The notes: generated by a model from the letters alone, not told the origin. Positions 49,948 to 59,906 are shown, numbered from the stretch's first letter. The stretch: 64,000 nt of DNA from Jeongeupia sp. HS-3 (GCF_015140455.1 NZ_AP024094.1:1426001-1490000), one strand, 5' to 3'. A program made the numbers and translations.

Positions 49948-51261
49948 TCATGCAGCTTTACCGGCACGTAGCGACACAACGTTCCCAACCTTTCCAGCAA
50001 ACTCATGTGGCGGTATGAATTGCCCGTGGTTGGCATCGAGCCAGTCAGCCCACCATTGCATCATCAGCCTGCGTTGCTCCAAAAATTCAACTTTGTGTGT
50101 GTAGGCGACACGGACACTGTTGCGCTCCTTGTGACTCATCTGGCGTTCAACAACATCCCTGTCCCATAACCCCGCTTCGGTCAGTGCAGTGCAGGCCATC
50201 GCCCGGAAGCCATGCCCGCATACTTCGGTCTTGGTATCGTAACCCATGCGGCGCAGCGCAGCATTGACCGTGTTTTCGCTCATCGGCTTGGCAGCATCGT
50301 GATCACCAGCGAATACCAAATCAAAGCGCCCTGTCAGGGGGCGAATCGCTTCGAGTACGGTCAACGCCTGGCGCGATAGCGGCACGATATGCTGCTCTTT
50401 CATCTTGGCACCACGATGCGAGTGCGCCACGCCTTCGATGAGCTCGCGGCTGGCCGGTATCGTCCAAGTGGCGCGGTCGGCGTCGATCTCGTTCCAGCAC
50501 ATAAAACGTAGCTCGCTGGAACGGACGAAGGTTAGCAATGTGAAGCGCAGCGCCAATGCGGTCAGAATACGCCCCCGGTAGGCGTCGAGCCGCTGCATGA
50601 GCTCAGGAACTCGCTCCAATGGCAGGGATGCACGATGTACGAGTATCGGCGCTTCTAGCGCCCCGGAAAGGTCGCCAGCCGGATTGCTATCAATCAGACC
50701 GGTCTGCACGGCATAGCGCATGACGCCGCTGATGTGTTGCCGCACCCGCCCCGCCACTTCCAGCGTGCCGTTCTCCTCGATCTTGCGTAGTGGAGCAAGT
50801 AGATCGCGGGTTTTCAAGTTGGTCACGGGCTGTCTGCCAATGGCGGGGAATACGTAGGCTTCCAGCCGAGCGAGAATGTTCCGCGCGTGAGCGGCGGACC
50901 ATTTGGCGGCATTCTTGGCATGCCATTCCCTGCTGATGGCCTCGAAGCTGCTTGTGCGGTCGTACTCGGCATCCAATTTGGCTTGCCGTTTGTTCTCGAT
51001 GGGGTCGACGCCAACAGCAAGCAGGCCCCGGGCCTCCTCGCGCTTGGCACGCGCTTCTGCCAACGATAGCGCCGGATAGTCCCCGAACGCAGTCAGCCCG
51101 GATTTGCCGTTGGGCTTGGTGAACTTGAAGCGCCACGACTTGGTACCGCTGGCCTTGATTAGCAGGAACAACCCACCACCATCAAACAGTGAATAGTCCT
51201 TGTCGCGAGACTTAGCGTTGCGGCAGTCGGTGTCGCTCAGGGGCTTGATTTTGCGCGCCAT
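49948..51261 (-). CDS. Tyrosine integrase of a tRNA-targeted island
   Basis: A 437-residue P4-type integrase. N-terminal DUF4102 (PLSDTDCRNAKSRDKDYSLFDGGGLFLLIKASGTKSWRFKF), a SAM-like core-binding middle, and the catalytic domain with arginine in FVRSSELRFMCW, HGFRAMACTALTE (H-x-x-R) and SHKERNSVRVAYTH with the tyrosine. It is not an integron IntI, whose extra helix and shorter length differ. It lies 160 bases from tRNA-Arg, its likely target. Confidence 0.92.
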   Translation of the reverse strand: MARKIKPLSDTDCRNAKSRDKDYSLFDGGGLFLLIKASGTKSWRFKFTKPNGKSGLTAFGDYPALSLAEARAKREEARGLLAVGVDPIENKRQAKLDAEYDRTSSFEAISREWHAKNAAKWSAAHARNILARLEAYVFPAIGRQPVTNLKTRDLLAPLRKIEENGTLEVAGRVRQHISGVMRYAVQTGLIDSNPAGDLSGALEAPILVHRASLPLERVPELMQRLDAYRGRILTALALRFTLLTFVRSSELRFMCWNEIDADRATWTIPASRELIEGVAHSHRGAKMKEQHIVPLSRQALTVLEAIRPLTGRFDLVFAGDHDAAKPMSENTVNAALRRMGYDTKTEVCGHGFRAMACTALTEAGLWDRDVVERQMSHKERNSVRVAYTHKVEFLEQRRLMMQWWADWLDANHGQFIPPHEFAGKVGNVVSLRAGKAA

Positions 51262-51421
51262 AGGTATACAACCTAAAATCGAATCAATGTATCCCTAAAC
51301 GTATACCAAAAATCACTGGATGTACATGGACGCTCTTGGATGACCCAGGAAACAAAAAACCCCTGAAAGCTAGGTTCTATGGGGTTTTCTGGACGGCACT
51401 GGACGCTTCTGGAACTATAGT

Positions 51422-51496
51422 TGGTACCCCCGACAGGAATCGAACCTGTAACTGGCCCTTAGGAGGGGCCCGTTATATCCATTTAACTACAGGGGC
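51422..51496 (-). tRNA. tRNA-Arg (CCT anticodon)
   Basis: On the minus strand: acceptor GCCCCTG, D-arm GTTAAATGGATATAAC, anticodon stem GGCCC/GGGCC with loop CTCCTAA (anticodon CCT), T-arm ACAGG TTCGATT CCTGT and encoded CCA (51422-51424). It is intact, and the integrase gene follows its 3' end, the usual attachment site for P4-type integrases. Confidence 0.92.
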
Positions 51497-51719
51497 AGAG
51501 TAGGCATCCCGGAATACGTGGCAGCAACGGGCGGCATGTTCCGGCAAGCCGAGCATTATAGCGGTAAGCGGGTCTTGGCGGAAACCGTGCACGTTAAAGA
51601 AGGCCTGCGCCCCAGCCAGAGTCGCCGACTGATACGCCAAGCGTGAGGGGCCGATCTGCGACGCGCTCACCATACGATCCAGCCCTGCTTTCAAGGCAGG
51701 CGCCGTTATCGCGCGGGAA

Positions 51720-52637
51720 TCAACGCCGCCGCATCCACACGATCCGCGGCAGTTCGATACCGTTGCGTTCAAGCAAGGCCGCGTAGCGGACGGTGACGCG
51801 GCCGAACTGTGCATCGACGTCGTTGATGAAATAGCGGCTTTGTATCGTCAGCGTTTCACCGCGCACATTGCTGCGAATGCGCTCGGGCACCGCTTGGGCG
51901 AATTCGGCGACGGTAGAAAAGTATCGTCCCGAGCGCTTTGATACCACCGCTTGGGCATCGGACAAGGTCATATCCGGTATCAGCGCCGCGAGGACTTCGG
52001 GCGGTGCGAAGTTGACGTTGACCGACGTCGCCTGCGGCAAGACGGTCACAAAGGGCGTCAAGCGCGCAATGGTATCGGCATCCAAGCCCCGGATTCGCGT
52101 CAGCGAGCCAAGATCGACCAGCGGCTGATTGCCGGCGCGGTAAGGCTGCGGCAGGGCCAAGTAGTCGGCATCCTCGGCGCCATCGGGTGTGCGGACGGCA
52201 CTATCGGCATCGATCCAGTCGACCAGGGCGTCGACCAGTTTCGGTGAGACCCCGGCAAATTCAAACAGGCGGCGGCAGGCGGCAATTTCGGTTTCGTTGG
52301 CAACGCCATTGGCCACCAGATTATTGAGGTTGAAACGCCCCTGCTGCTCAAGCAAGCGCCCCCCCACCTTGCCCTGCTCGACCGGGATCGCCGGGATGGG
52401 GATATTCCACGGCTCGAGCAAATGATCGATCTGGTTGTTGCGCGCATCGTCGCGCAGGGTGAACCGGGCCAGTTGCACCCCCGAATAGGCAATGGCGCGC
52501 GATTGCCCCTGGTCGAGCTGGTTTTCCAGCTGGTGGAACCACAGCTGCTGGCGCCAGGCGATCCATGCCGCCAGCGCAGCGACCAAGGCGGCGGTAATCA
52601 CCGCGGTAATCAGGGCGATGCCGGCCTGCTTTCTCAT
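51720..52637 (-). CDS. gspK: Type II secretion minor pseudopilin GspK
   Basis: A 305-residue protein with a prepilin-like start (MRKQAGIALITAVITAALVAALAAWIAW, lacking the classic E5, as GspK does), then the large helical insert with RGRFNLNNL-like QQGRFNLNNLVANG, DWIDADSAVRTPDGAEDADY and LTRIRGLDADTIARLTPFVTVLP. GspK caps the pseudopilus tip. Its ATG overlaps the gspJ stop. It is the last secretion gene before tRNA-Arg; gspL and gspM do not follow. Confidence 0.92.
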   Translation of the reverse strand: MRKQAGIALITAVITAALVAALAAWIAWRQQLWFHQLENQLDQGQSRAIAYSGVQLARFTLRDDARNNQIDHLLEPWNIPIPAIPVEQGKVGGRLLEQQGRFNLNNLVANGVANETEIAACRRLFEFAGVSPKLVDALVDWIDADSAVRTPDGAEDADYLALPQPYRAGNQPLVDLGSLTRIRGLDADTIARLTPFVTVLPQATSVNVNFAPPEVLAALIPDMTLSDAQAVVSKRSGRYFSTVAEFAQAVPERIRSNVRGETLTIQSRYFINDVDAQFGRVTVRYAALLERNGIELPRIVWMRRR

Positions 52638-53227
52638 GGCAGCGCGAACACCCGCTCGATCGGTGCACTACCGTTGCGCGCCAGCGTGATCTTTACCGCG
52701 CGCGGCAGTGTCGCGGCGGCCGGGGTGCTGGCGCCCGCCGGCCAGCGCGGCTGCCAGGCATTGCTGCCGTCGAGGAAGGTCGGCACAAACTGAGCAATAT
52801 CGTTGAGCAGCGGTAAAACCATCGGCTGCTCGGTTGGTGCCGGGTCAAGCGAATCCCACAGCAACAGCTCCAGCTTGCCGTCCTGCAAGCGATACGCCAC
52901 GCGCTGCGGGTCTCGATCGCGAGCAAAGCGGATGAATTCAAGCGCAGGTTTGGTTCGCGCCAGATCGTCACTGCGGCCAATGAACGCCGGCTGCGCCTGG
53001 CCGCTGCCATCGCGCCACGGCCGATTTACCGATTGACCAACGTCGTCGCCGAGACGGTCAAACACCAGTGACAGATCACGCCACGATTGCGCCTCGGCGT
53101 CGAGGCGCAATTTGGTCGTCGCCACCGCATCCAGCCCGCGCCACGCCACCAGCGCGATCACGCTGAAAATCGCCAGCGCCACCAGCAGCTCAAGCAGGGT
53201 AAAACCGGTACGGTCAGCGCGGCGCAT
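52634..53227 (-). CDS. gspJ: Type II secretion minor pseudopilin GspJ
   Basis: A 197-residue pseudopilin. GFTLLELLVALAIFSVIALVAWRGLDAV is the cleaved methylated N-terminus; WRDLSLVFDRLGDDVGQSVNRPWRDG and LEFIRFARDRDPQRVAYRLQDGKLELLLWDSLD follow the GspJ pattern. It forms the tip complex with GspI and GspK. Overlaps gspI by 14 and gspK by 4 bases. Confidence 0.92.
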   Translation of the reverse strand: MRRADRTGFTLLELLVALAIFSVIALVAWRGLDAVATTKLRLDAEAQSWRDLSLVFDRLGDDVGQSVNRPWRDGSGQAQPAFIGRSDDLARTKPALEFIRFARDRDPQRVAYRLQDGKLELLLWDSLDPAPTEQPMVLPLLNDIAQFVPTFLDGSNAWQPRWPAGASTPAAATLPRAVKITLARNGSAPIERVFALP

Positions 53228-53582
53228 TAGCTAAATAGCCCACCAACGTGGCGACCGCGTGCGTTTGATCGCCATCGGCATACACTTTGATCTCCACCCG
53301 GCGGAAGCTGCGATTGGGCGAGACGCCGTCTTCCTCTTGCCAGACGAACTCGCGGCCGACCATCGTCGAGCGACCCTCACGCCGGCCGGGCTCGGGAAAC
53401 TCGGCGCGCGCGGTGATCTCGGCCAGGCGGTTTTGCGCCACCCAGCCGGCCAGGGTGCGCGTTGCCAGGTCGCCGGCGGTATCGGTGCTCGCCGAGACCG
53501 CGCGCAAGGCGGCGGCCATGGCGATCGCCAATACCGCCAGCGCCACCAGGACTTCGACCAGCGTAAAGCCCCGTTCACGCAT
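53214..53582 (-). CDS. gspI: Type II secretion minor pseudopilin GspI
   Basis: A 122-residue pseudopilin: RGFTLVEVLVALAVLAIAMAAALRAVSA, then LAGWVAQNRLAEITARAEFPEPGRREGRSTMVGREFVWQEED with the typical A-x-NRLAE motif. Start at 53582 overlaps the end of gspH. Confidence 0.92.
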   Translation of the reverse strand: MRERGFTLVEVLVALAVLAIAMAAALRAVSASTDTAGDLATRTLAGWVAQNRLAEITARAEFPEPGRREGRSTMVGREFVWQEEDGVSPNRSFRRVEIKVYADGDQTHAVATLVGYLANAPR

Positions 53583-54060
53583 CGCCCTGCTCCGGCATGC
53601 TCGCCCTGACTCGCCCCATTGCATCGCCATCGAGCTGCCAGCGCACGCTGCCAAGCTGCAAATCCAGATGAAACGGTGCGTTCACGCCCGACGGTTCAAA
53701 CACGATGCGCTCGCCGATCCGCCGCTCGCGCAGATTGATCGTCTGCGCGACGAGCTTGGTGCCCTCGGGCAGTTCACGCGCGCGCAGCACTTCGTCGGCG
53801 GCGATCGCTTGCCAGGCATTCTGATCGTCGAGCAACCAGAACTGGTAACCGTGACCATCACTCGACCACGCCATCGTCCGCCCCGAATTGATCGCCGCAT
53901 CGCGGGCATTTTCCAGTAGCAACGCCAGACGCGCCGATTCGCGCGACAGCGTGGTCGCGTCCGAATCACCCAAGCGCACCACCGCCAGACCGAGAATCAG
54001 GCCGACAATCGCCAGCGCGACGAGAATCTCAACAAGGGTAAAGCCGAGCCGGCGACGCAT
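53575..54060 (-). CDS. gspH: Type II secretion minor pseudopilin GspH
   Basis: A 161-residue pseudopilin: LGFTLVEILVALAIVGLILGLAVVRLGDSDATTLSRESARLALLLENARDAAINSGRTMAW is the GspH pattern. Spaced nine bases from gspG upstream and overlapping gspI downstream. Confidence 0.9.
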   Translation of the reverse strand: MRRRLGFTLVEILVALAIVGLILGLAVVRLGDSDATTLSRESARLALLLENARDAAINSGRTMAWSSDGHGYQFWLLDDQNAWQAIAADEVLRARELPEGTKLVAQTINLRERRIGERIVFEPSGVNAPFHLDLQLGSVRWQLDGDAMGRVRASMPEQGDA

Positions 54061-54069
54061 CGAAGCGGA

Positions 54070-54510
54070 TTACAGCTGCCAGGAGCCGACATCGGCGTCG
54101 TAGCCTTCGCCGCCCTGGGTGCCGTCGGCACCGTAGCTCATCACGTCGATCTCGCCCTTCAGGCCCGGGTTCAGATAAAGATAATCACCGCCCCAAGGGT
54201 CTTTGGGCAGCTTCTCAAGATAACCGCCGGTTTTCCAGTTCATCGGTACCGGCGGCTGGCTCGGCTTCTCGGTCAGCGCCTTCAGCCCTTGCTCGGTCGT
54301 CGGGTAACGGCCGTTATCGAGTTTGTAGAGCTTGAGCGCCTGCACCACGCTGCGGATGTCCTGCTTGGCCGCGACCACGCGCGCCTCGTTCGGCCTATCC
54401 ATGATTTTCGGCACGATCAGCGCGCCGAGAATCGCCAGAATGGTGATCACGACGAGGATTTCGATCAGGGTAAAACCGCGTTGGGCGCGGCCTTGGACGT
54501 GTTGCATCAT
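54070..54510 (-). CDS. gspG: Type II secretion major pseudopilin GspG
   Basis: A 146-residue major pseudopilin: [79 protein letters not shown]. The calcium-site region near [12 protein letters not shown] is present. Polymerises into the pseudopilus that pushes folded proteins across the outer membrane. Confidence 0.95.
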   Translation of the reverse strand: MMQHVQGRAQRGFTLIEILVVITILAILGALIVPKIMDRPNEARVVAAKQDIRSVVQALKLYKLDNGRYPTTEQGLKALTEKPSQPPVPMNWKTGGYLEKLPKDPWGGDYLYLNPGLKGEIDVMSYGADGTQGGEGYDADVGSWQL

Positions 54511-54532
54511 CTGCTCCGTTATTGGAATGGCT

Positions 54533-55732
54533 TTATTTGATGAGTTGATTCATTTCGAACACCGGCATCAGGATCGCCAGCACGATCAGCAGCACCACGC
54601 CGCCCATGATCAGCACCATGATCGGCCCCAGTAGGCTGGTGAAGGTCGCAACGCGATTTTCCAGCTCCTGGCTTTGCTGCTGCGCCGCCTTGTCGAGCAT
54701 GTGCTCAAGCCGGCCGGTGGCCTCGCCGCTGCCGATCAGATGGATCAGCACCGGCGGAAACAATCTGGATTCGGCCAGCGCCCGCGATAGCGTCATCCCT
54801 TCGCGCACCTGCGCCGCGGCGGTCAATACCGCGTCGCGCAGCGGCAGGTTGGCGAGCACGCCGGCGGCGGCGTTCATTGCCCGCAGCAGCGGCACGCCGC
54901 TGCTGACCAGAATCGCCAGCGTCGATGCCAGCCGCGCGGTATTGCCGGCCCGCTCGAATCGGCCGAACAGCGGCAGGCGCAACTTCCAGCGATGAAAAGC
55001 ACGGCGGATGGCCGGCTGCTGCAGTGCACGCCACGCAGCAAAACCGGCGCCGGCCAAGGCGATCAGCAATACCAGCCCCCAGTCGCGTACCACCGCGCTG
55101 GTCCAGAGCAGCGCCCGGGTCAGAAACGGCAGCGTCTGCTTGGCGCTCTGGAACACCGTCACCATCTGCGGCACCACCCAGGTCAGCAGGCCGACGATGA
55201 CCAGCACCGACACCACCATCACCACCAGCGGATAAATGAACGCCAGCATCACCTTCGACGCCAGCGCCGCGCGGCTTTCGAGGTAATCGGCCAGCCGCTG
55301 CATCACCGCCGCCGCCTTGCCCGACTCCTCGCCGGCCGCCACGATGGTGCGATACAGCTCCGGGAACGCGCCGGGATGGCTCGCCAAGGCTTGCGACAGC
55401 GATACCCCGGCGAGGATCTCGCTGCGTATCGCCGCAACCAGCTCCTTTTCGCGCTCGCCCTCGCTCTGCTCGCCCAGCACAACCAGCGCTTCATCCAGCG
55501 TCAGGCCGGCATCGAGCAAGGTCGAGAGCTGCCGCGTCAGCAGCGCCAGACGGGCGGTGCCGAGGCTGCGGTGTCGCCGCGCCTTGGCGCTGGTCGAGCC
55601 TTCGACCAGCTCGCTGACCCACAGGCCGCGCTCACGCAGAGACAGCCGCGCCTGCCGGGCGCCGTCTGCCTCGACCGCGCCACGAACTTCCTTGCCATCG
55701 GCACCGACTGCGCGGTAACGGAACGTGCTCAT
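54533..55732 (-). CDS. gspF: Type II secretion inner-membrane protein GspF
   Basis: A 399-residue protein with two T2SSF domains: [70 protein letters not shown], and in the second half [29 protein letters not shown] and [22 protein letters not shown]. Platform protein of the secretion apparatus. Its start overlaps the upstream gene's stop (ATGA). Confidence 0.95.
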   Translation of the reverse strand: MSTFRYRAVGADGKEVRGAVEADGARQARLSLRERGLWVSELVEGSTSAKARRHRSLGTARLALLTRQLSTLLDAGLTLDEALVVLGEQSEGEREKELVAAIRSEILAGVSLSQALASHPGAFPELYRTIVAAGEESGKAAAVMQRLADYLESRAALASKVMLAFIYPLVVMVVSVLVIVGLLTWVVPQMVTVFQSAKQTLPFLTRALLWTSAVVRDWGLVLLIALAGAGFAAWRALQQPAIRRAFHRWKLRLPLFGRFERAGNTARLASTLAILVSSGVPLLRAMNAAAGVLANLPLRDAVLTAAAQVREGMTLSRALAESRLFPPVLIHLIGSGEATGRLEHMLDKAAQQQSQELENRVATFTSLLGPIMVLIMGGVVLLIVLAILMPVFEMNQLIK

Positions 55733-56271
55733 TCTGGCGTCCCTGTCGGTGCGGGCAACCATCCTAGCGAGGTCGCAATGTTGACCGCCAAGCCGTACAG
55801 CAGCAAGGCCACCGGTAGATAGGCAAGCAGGCCCGCAGCGATCAACGCCGGCCGGTGCACCGTCGCGACCGCCACCGCGCGCACCAGCACCACCAAGCCG
55901 TACAGGGTCAGCAGCACCGTCGCAACCAAGCCGGCATCGTCGGGCAGCATCGCCACCACGGGTTGCAGCAGCTGCGGCGTTGCCGCCAGCACGATCAAGG
56001 GAAACAGCGTGCCTTCAAACGGCCGGCGGTCCAGAATCCGCAACCAGCCCATCAGCCACAGCGTCGACAAGATGCAGCTGATGAGATCGAGGATGCCAAA
56101 GAACAGCAGCCTTTGTGGCAGCGATGCCTTGAACTTGCCGGCACCGAGCGCTGCGGCCAGCGACAGCAAGGCCAGCCACACCAGCGGCTGCCAGACCGGG
56201 TAGCGATAATGTGACAGCGGCCCGACTTTCAGCCGGGCCACGTCCAGGGCGTCACGCACCAGCTGTTGCAT
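55729..56271 (-). CDS. Yip1-like membrane protein upstream of gspF
   Basis: A 180-residue protein with five or so hydrophobic helices: QPLVWLALLSLAAALGAG, LFFGILDLISCILSTLWLMGWL, GTLFPLIVLAATPQLLQPVVAMLP, GLVATVLLTLYGLVVLVRAVAVATV, AGLLAYLPVALLLYGLAVNI. The layout resembles Yip1-domain proteins. The overlap with gspF suggests it is co-translated with the secretion genes. Start at 56271; its role is unknown. Confidence 0.7.
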   Translation of the reverse strand: MQQLVRDALDVARLKVGPLSHYRYPVWQPLVWLALLSLAAALGAGKFKASLPQRLLFFGILDLISCILSTLWLMGWLRILDRRPFEGTLFPLIVLAATPQLLQPVVAMLPDDAGLVATVLLTLYGLVVLVRAVAVATVHRPALIAAGLLAYLPVALLLYGLAVNIATSLGWLPAPTGTPE

Positions 56272-56284
56272 CGAAGCCGGGCGC

Positions 56285-57136
56285 TCAGGCAAAGATCACG
56301 GTCTTGTTCGAATACACCAGCACCCGGTGTTCGAGATGCCATTTCACCGCACGCGCCAGTACCATTTTTTCCAGATCGCGGCCCTTGCGGATCAATTCTT
56401 CGACATCGTCGCGGTGCGAGATGCGGATCACGTCCTGCTCGATGATCGGGCCGTCGTCGAGCACTTCGGTCACGTAATGGCTGGTCGCGCCGATCAGCTT
56501 CACGCCACGGGCAAAGGCGCGGTGATACGGCTTGGCACCGTCGAACGCCGGCAGGAAGCTGTGGTGAATATTAATCACCCGTTGCGGGTAGGCGCCGGTG
56601 AAGTCGTGGCTGAGCACTTGCATGTAACGCGCCAGCACGATCAGGTCGATGCCATGCGCTTCGAGCAAGGCCTTTTGCGCCGCCTCGGCCTCGGCCTTGT
56701 TGTCCTTGCTCACCGGAATCACGTGGTAGGCGATGCCGTAGAACTCGGCCAGCGCGCGGCAATCGTCGTGATTGGAAATGATCAATGGAATATCGCAGTG
56801 CAACTCGCCGCTCTTGTGCCGGTACAGCAGGTCGACCAGGCAGTGATCGTACTTGGAGACGAAGATCGCCATCTTCGGCCGCTCGGCCGACAGCGCCACG
56901 GTCCACTGCATCTGGAAACGGTCGGCGATCGGCTGGAACGCCGGGGTGAACGCGCCCATATCAAGGGTGAAATCGGTCAGATCCCACTCCACGCGCATCA
57001 GGAACAGGTTTTCCGAATTGTCCTGGTGCTGGTCGACGTGAACGATATTGGCGTTGTAGGTATAGAGAAAGTTGGCGATCGCGGCGGACAGACCTTTGCG
57101 GTCCGGGCAACTGATCAGCAATGTAGCGGTATTCAT
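56285..57136 (-). CDS. purU: Formyltetrahydrofolate deformylase
   Basis: A 283-residue enzyme. N-terminal ACT domain (LLISCPDRKGLSAAIANFLYTYNANIVHVDQHQD), catalytic domain with RVINIHHSFLPAFDGAKPYHRAFARGVKLIGATSHYVTEVLDDGPIIEQD, in which the N, H and D active residues of formyltransferases are all present. It releases formate from 10-formyl-THF and so supplies PurT. Confidence 0.95.
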   Translation of the reverse strand: MNTATLLISCPDRKGLSAAIANFLYTYNANIVHVDQHQDNSENLFLMRVEWDLTDFTLDMGAFTPAFQPIADRFQMQWTVALSAERPKMAIFVSKYDHCLVDLLYRHKSGELHCDIPLIISNHDDCRALAEFYGIAYHVIPVSKDNKAEAEAAQKALLEAHGIDLIVLARYMQVLSHDFTGAYPQRVINIHHSFLPAFDGAKPYHRAFARGVKLIGATSHYVTEVLDDGPIIEQDVIRISHRDDVEELIRKGRDLEKMVLARAVKWHLEHRVLVYSNKTVIFA

Positions 57137-57251
57137 TGGTATTCCGGGCTAGATAAGCTGTTGCCGATTCTAGCAGCTCGCTACCCCGCTTGGCAGAATC
57201 GACAAGGGCGCAAGGCTAGCCGAATGACGTGTCAGCCCGGTTACAATGGCG

Positions 57252-57605
57252 CTAACCCGGCGCGGTTTGTCTACGCCGGCGGTGTGTATCCACCAGCAGC
57301 ATCGCCTCAATGAAGAGTGATTGAAACGGCTGGCTATAGCCATGCGCCGGGATCTCGCTCTCCCAGCGATGGCCGCCACGTGCGGCAGGGTCGATGACAA
57401 AGCGCAGCGGATAACCAAACATCGCGGCATAGATCGCGGCGCCGACGCCGGCGGTGCGTGCCGGGTTGAAGCGGCGCCCGCCTGCGCCCGCGAACTCGTG
57501 ATCGATGGCGCGAAAGACCACCGCCATCGTTTGCGCCGGAGACAAACCGTCAAGCATGGCCATTCTTGCTGCCGAAAGCAGAATTTCTTCGGGAATCAGT
57601 ACCAT
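57252..57605 (-). CDS. Hypothetical protein
   Basis: A 117-residue protein with helix SAARMAMLDGLSPAQTMAVVFRAIDHEF and a later stretch RTAGVGAAIYAAMFGYPLRFVIDP. I do not recognise it. ATG at 57605 has GGAGGG nine bases upstream, so the longer frame to 57683 is not used. Confidence 0.55.
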   Translation of the reverse strand: MVLIPEEILLSAARMAMLDGLSPAQTMAVVFRAIDHEFAGAGGRRFNPARTAGVGAAIYAAMFGYPLRFVIDPAARGGHRWESEIPAHGYSQPFQSLFIEAMLLVDTHRRRRQTAPG

Positions 57606-57696
57606 ACGGATTGCCCTCCAGACGCTGTGTGCAGCTGCAGCATAGGCAATCAAGCTTACAATCAGCGTCAAATCAATCACCACTTATCGGTTAACC

Positions 57697-58161
57697 ATGT
57701 TCGACATTGTCCTGTTCCAGCCCGAAATTCCGCCCAACACCGGCAACGTCATCCGCCTCGCCGCCAATACCGGCAGTACCCTGCACCTCGTCAAGCCGCT
57801 CGGTTTTGCGCTTGATGACACCAAACTCAAACGTGCCGGGCTCGATTACCACGAGTACGCCGAGCTGCGCGTGCACGACGACTGGGATGCACTCGTCACC
57901 GCTCTGCCCGGTCGGCGCTTTTTTGCGATGACGACCAAGGGCAGCAGCCGCTTCGATACGCTCAGCTTCCAGCCGGGCGACGTGTTCGTATTCGGCCCGG
58001 AAACCCGCGGCCTGCCCGACGACGTATTGGCCCGCTTCGATGCCGACCACCGCATCCGCCTGCCGATGCTCACCGGCCAGCGCAGCCTGAATCTCTCCAA
58101 CGCGGTCGCCGTGACCGTGTTCGAGGCGTGGCGGCAGAGCGGCTATCAGGGTGGCGCCTGA
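57697..58161 (+). CDS. trmL: tRNA (cytidine/uridine-34-2'-O)-methyltransferase TrmL
   Basis: A 154-residue SPOUT methyltransferase: [87 protein letters not shown]. The trefoil-knot motifs that hold SAM are intact. It modifies the wobble base of tRNA-Leu. Confidence 0.94.
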   Translation: MFDIVLFQPEIPPNTGNVIRLAANTGSTLHLVKPLGFALDDTKLKRAGLDYHEYAELRVHDDWDALVTALPGRRFFAMTTKGSSRFDTLSFQPGDVFVFGPETRGLPDDVLARFDADHRIRLPMLTGQRSLNLSNAVAVTVFEAWRQSGYQGGA

Positions 58162-58266
58162 TGCCCGAGCGTCGGTTTAGCGGATTGCGGTAACTGACCA
58201 CGCAAGGTGCATTGGCCGCACCGCTCTCCCCGTAATCCCCGTCGATGCATTTTGCGAATCGCAATG

Positions 58267-58291
58267 AAAAACGGCCCCCAAAGGCCGTTTT
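58267..58291. terminator. Bidirectional terminator between trmL and the globin gene
   Basis: AAAACGGCC ... GGCCGTTTT, a palindrome with A and T runs on either side, lies between the convergent genes. Confidence 0.8.
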
Positions 58292-58308
58292 GATCGGTTC
58301 GACTGCGT

Positions 58309-58698
58309 TCACTGATTCCGCATGAAATCGGCGGTCTTATAGAACGCCTCTTCCAGATGCTCGCGCAGCGCGGCGTCCATCGGCGTGTCGTTCATCGCCT
58401 GGAACATGCACATCAGCCACTGATCACGCTCGGATTCGCCAATCGCAAACGGCATGTGCCGGCCGCGCAAGCGCGGGTGACCGTATTTTTCGATGAAACG
58501 TTGCGGCCCGCCGAGCCAGCCGGAGAGAAAGTCGAAGAATTTCTCCCGGATCAAGGCGGTGTCGGGCGCGTGCATCGCGTGGATACCGGCCGCACGCGGA
58601 TCGCTCGCCATGATGTCGTAAAAACGATCGACCAATTGCCGCAACACCGCATCGCCGCCGAGCAATTGATACGGCGTCATTTGCTGAACTTCGCTCAT
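58309..58698 (-). CDS. Group II truncated haemoglobin
   Basis: A 129-residue globin: MTPYQLLGGDAVLRQLVDRFYDIMASDPRAAGIHAMHA, FFDFLSGWLGGPQRFIEKYGHPRLRGRHMPFAIGESERDQWLMCMFQAMND. It has the YGHPRLRxRHxPF block and the tryptophan of group II globins; the proximal histidine is in RGRHMPF. It binds O2 or NO and may detoxify NO or support respiration. Start at 58698. Confidence 0.92.
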   Translation of the reverse strand: MSEVQQMTPYQLLGGDAVLRQLVDRFYDIMASDPRAAGIHAMHAPDTALIREKFFDFLSGWLGGPQRFIEKYGHPRLRGRHMPFAIGESERDQWLMCMFQAMNDTPMDAALREHLEEAFYKTADFMRNQ

Positions 58699-58709
58699 CC
58701 CTTCCCTCT

Positions 58710-59906
58710 TCAAACCTTGACCGGTTTGACCCGGCTCGCCGCCAGCTTGGCCAGCTCGCGCGCCTGATCGGTATCCGCCGCCGTCGCAACGGCCACGCCC
58801 ATGCGGCGGCGCTCGAACGCTTCGGGCTTGCCGAAGAGCCGCACATCGGCGCCCGGTACCGCCAGCGCGTCGGCAACGCCGTCGAAAGCGATGCCAACCT
58901 CGTTCATGCCGCCATAGATCACCGCGCTCGCCGCCGGCTCGCGCAAGCTGGCGTCAAGCGGCAGCTTCAGAATCGCCCGTGCGTGCAGTTCGAACTCCGA
59001 GTAGCGCTGGCTCGCCAGGGTGACCAGGCCGGTATCGTGCGGACGCGGGCTGACTTCGGAAAACCACACCATATCGCCCTTGACGAACAGCTCGACGCCG
59101 AACAGCCCACGACCGCCGAGATCGTCGGTCACCGCCTTGGCGATCTCGCGCGCCCGCTGTAGCGCCAGCGGGCTCATCGCCTGCGGCTGCCAGCTCTCGA
59201 CGTAATCGCCCTTGACCTGCACATGGCCGATTGGCGCGCAGAACTGCGTTTCAATCCCGCCCGACGCAGCTTGCGCGCGCACCGTCAGCAGGGTGATTTC
59301 GTAATCGAAATCGATAAACCCTTCGACGATGACCTTACCGGCGTCAACCCGACCTCCGCTGGCGGCGTAATCCCACGCCGCCTGCACATCCTCCGGCCCC
59401 TTCAGCGTCGACTGCCCCTTGCCCGACGACGACATCACCGGCTTCACCAGGCACGGATATCCAATCTCGGCGACGGCAGCGGCCATCTCCTCGAAGTTCG
59501 CGGCAAAACGGTATGGCGATGTAGCCAGCCCCAGCGTCTCGGCGGCAAGGCGACGAATGCCTTCCCGGTTCATGGTCAGATTGGTTGCGCGCGCGGTCGG
59601 GATCACTTCGGCAAGGCCGTCGGCCTCGATACGCAACAATTCTTCGGTCGCAATCGCCTCGATTTCCGGCACGATCAAATGCGGGCGCTCGGCTTCGACC
59701 AGCGCACGCAGCGCCTTGGCATCGGCCATATTGATCACATGGCTGCGATGCGCCACCTGCATACCCGGCGCATCGGCATAGCGATCGACACCGATCACTT
59801 CAACGCCGAATCGCTGCAAGGCGATGATGACTTCTTTGCCGAGTTCGCCGCAGCCGAGCAACATGATCTTGATGGCCGACGGGGATAAAGGGGTGCCAAG
59901 ACGCAT
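58710..59906 (-). CDS. purT: Phosphoribosylglycinamide formyltransferase 2 (formate-dependent)
   Basis: A 398-residue ATP-grasp enzyme: [44 protein letters not shown]-like [61 protein letters not shown]. It makes formyl-GAR from formate and ATP, complementing purU, which releases formate. A non-overlapping ten-base gap precedes the globin gene, so they may be one transcript. Confidence 0.95.
   Translation of the reverse strand: MRLGTPLSPSAIKIMLLGCGELGKEVIIALQRFGVEVIGVDRYADAPGMQVAHRSHVINMADAKALRALVEAERPHLIVPEIEAIATEELLRIEADGLAEVIPTARATNLTMNREGIRRLAAETLGLATSPYRFAANFEEMAAAVAEIGYPCLVKPVMSSSGKGQSTLKGPEDVQAAWDYAASGGRVDAGKVIVEGFIDFDYEITLLTVRAQAASGGIETQFCAPIGHVQVKGDYVESWQPQAMSPLALQRAREIAKAVTDDLGGRGLFGVELFVKGDMVWFSEVSPRPHDTGLVTLASQRYSEFELHARAILKLPLDASLREPAASAVIYGGMNEVGIAFDGVADALAVPGADVRLFGKPEAFERRRMGVAVATAADTDQARELAKLAASRVKPVKV

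Noticed and set aside
49948-51261. Integron integrase IntI
   Set aside because: The protein has the DUF4102 N-terminus and P4-type catalytic motifs and sits by a tRNA, so it is a genomic-island integrase.
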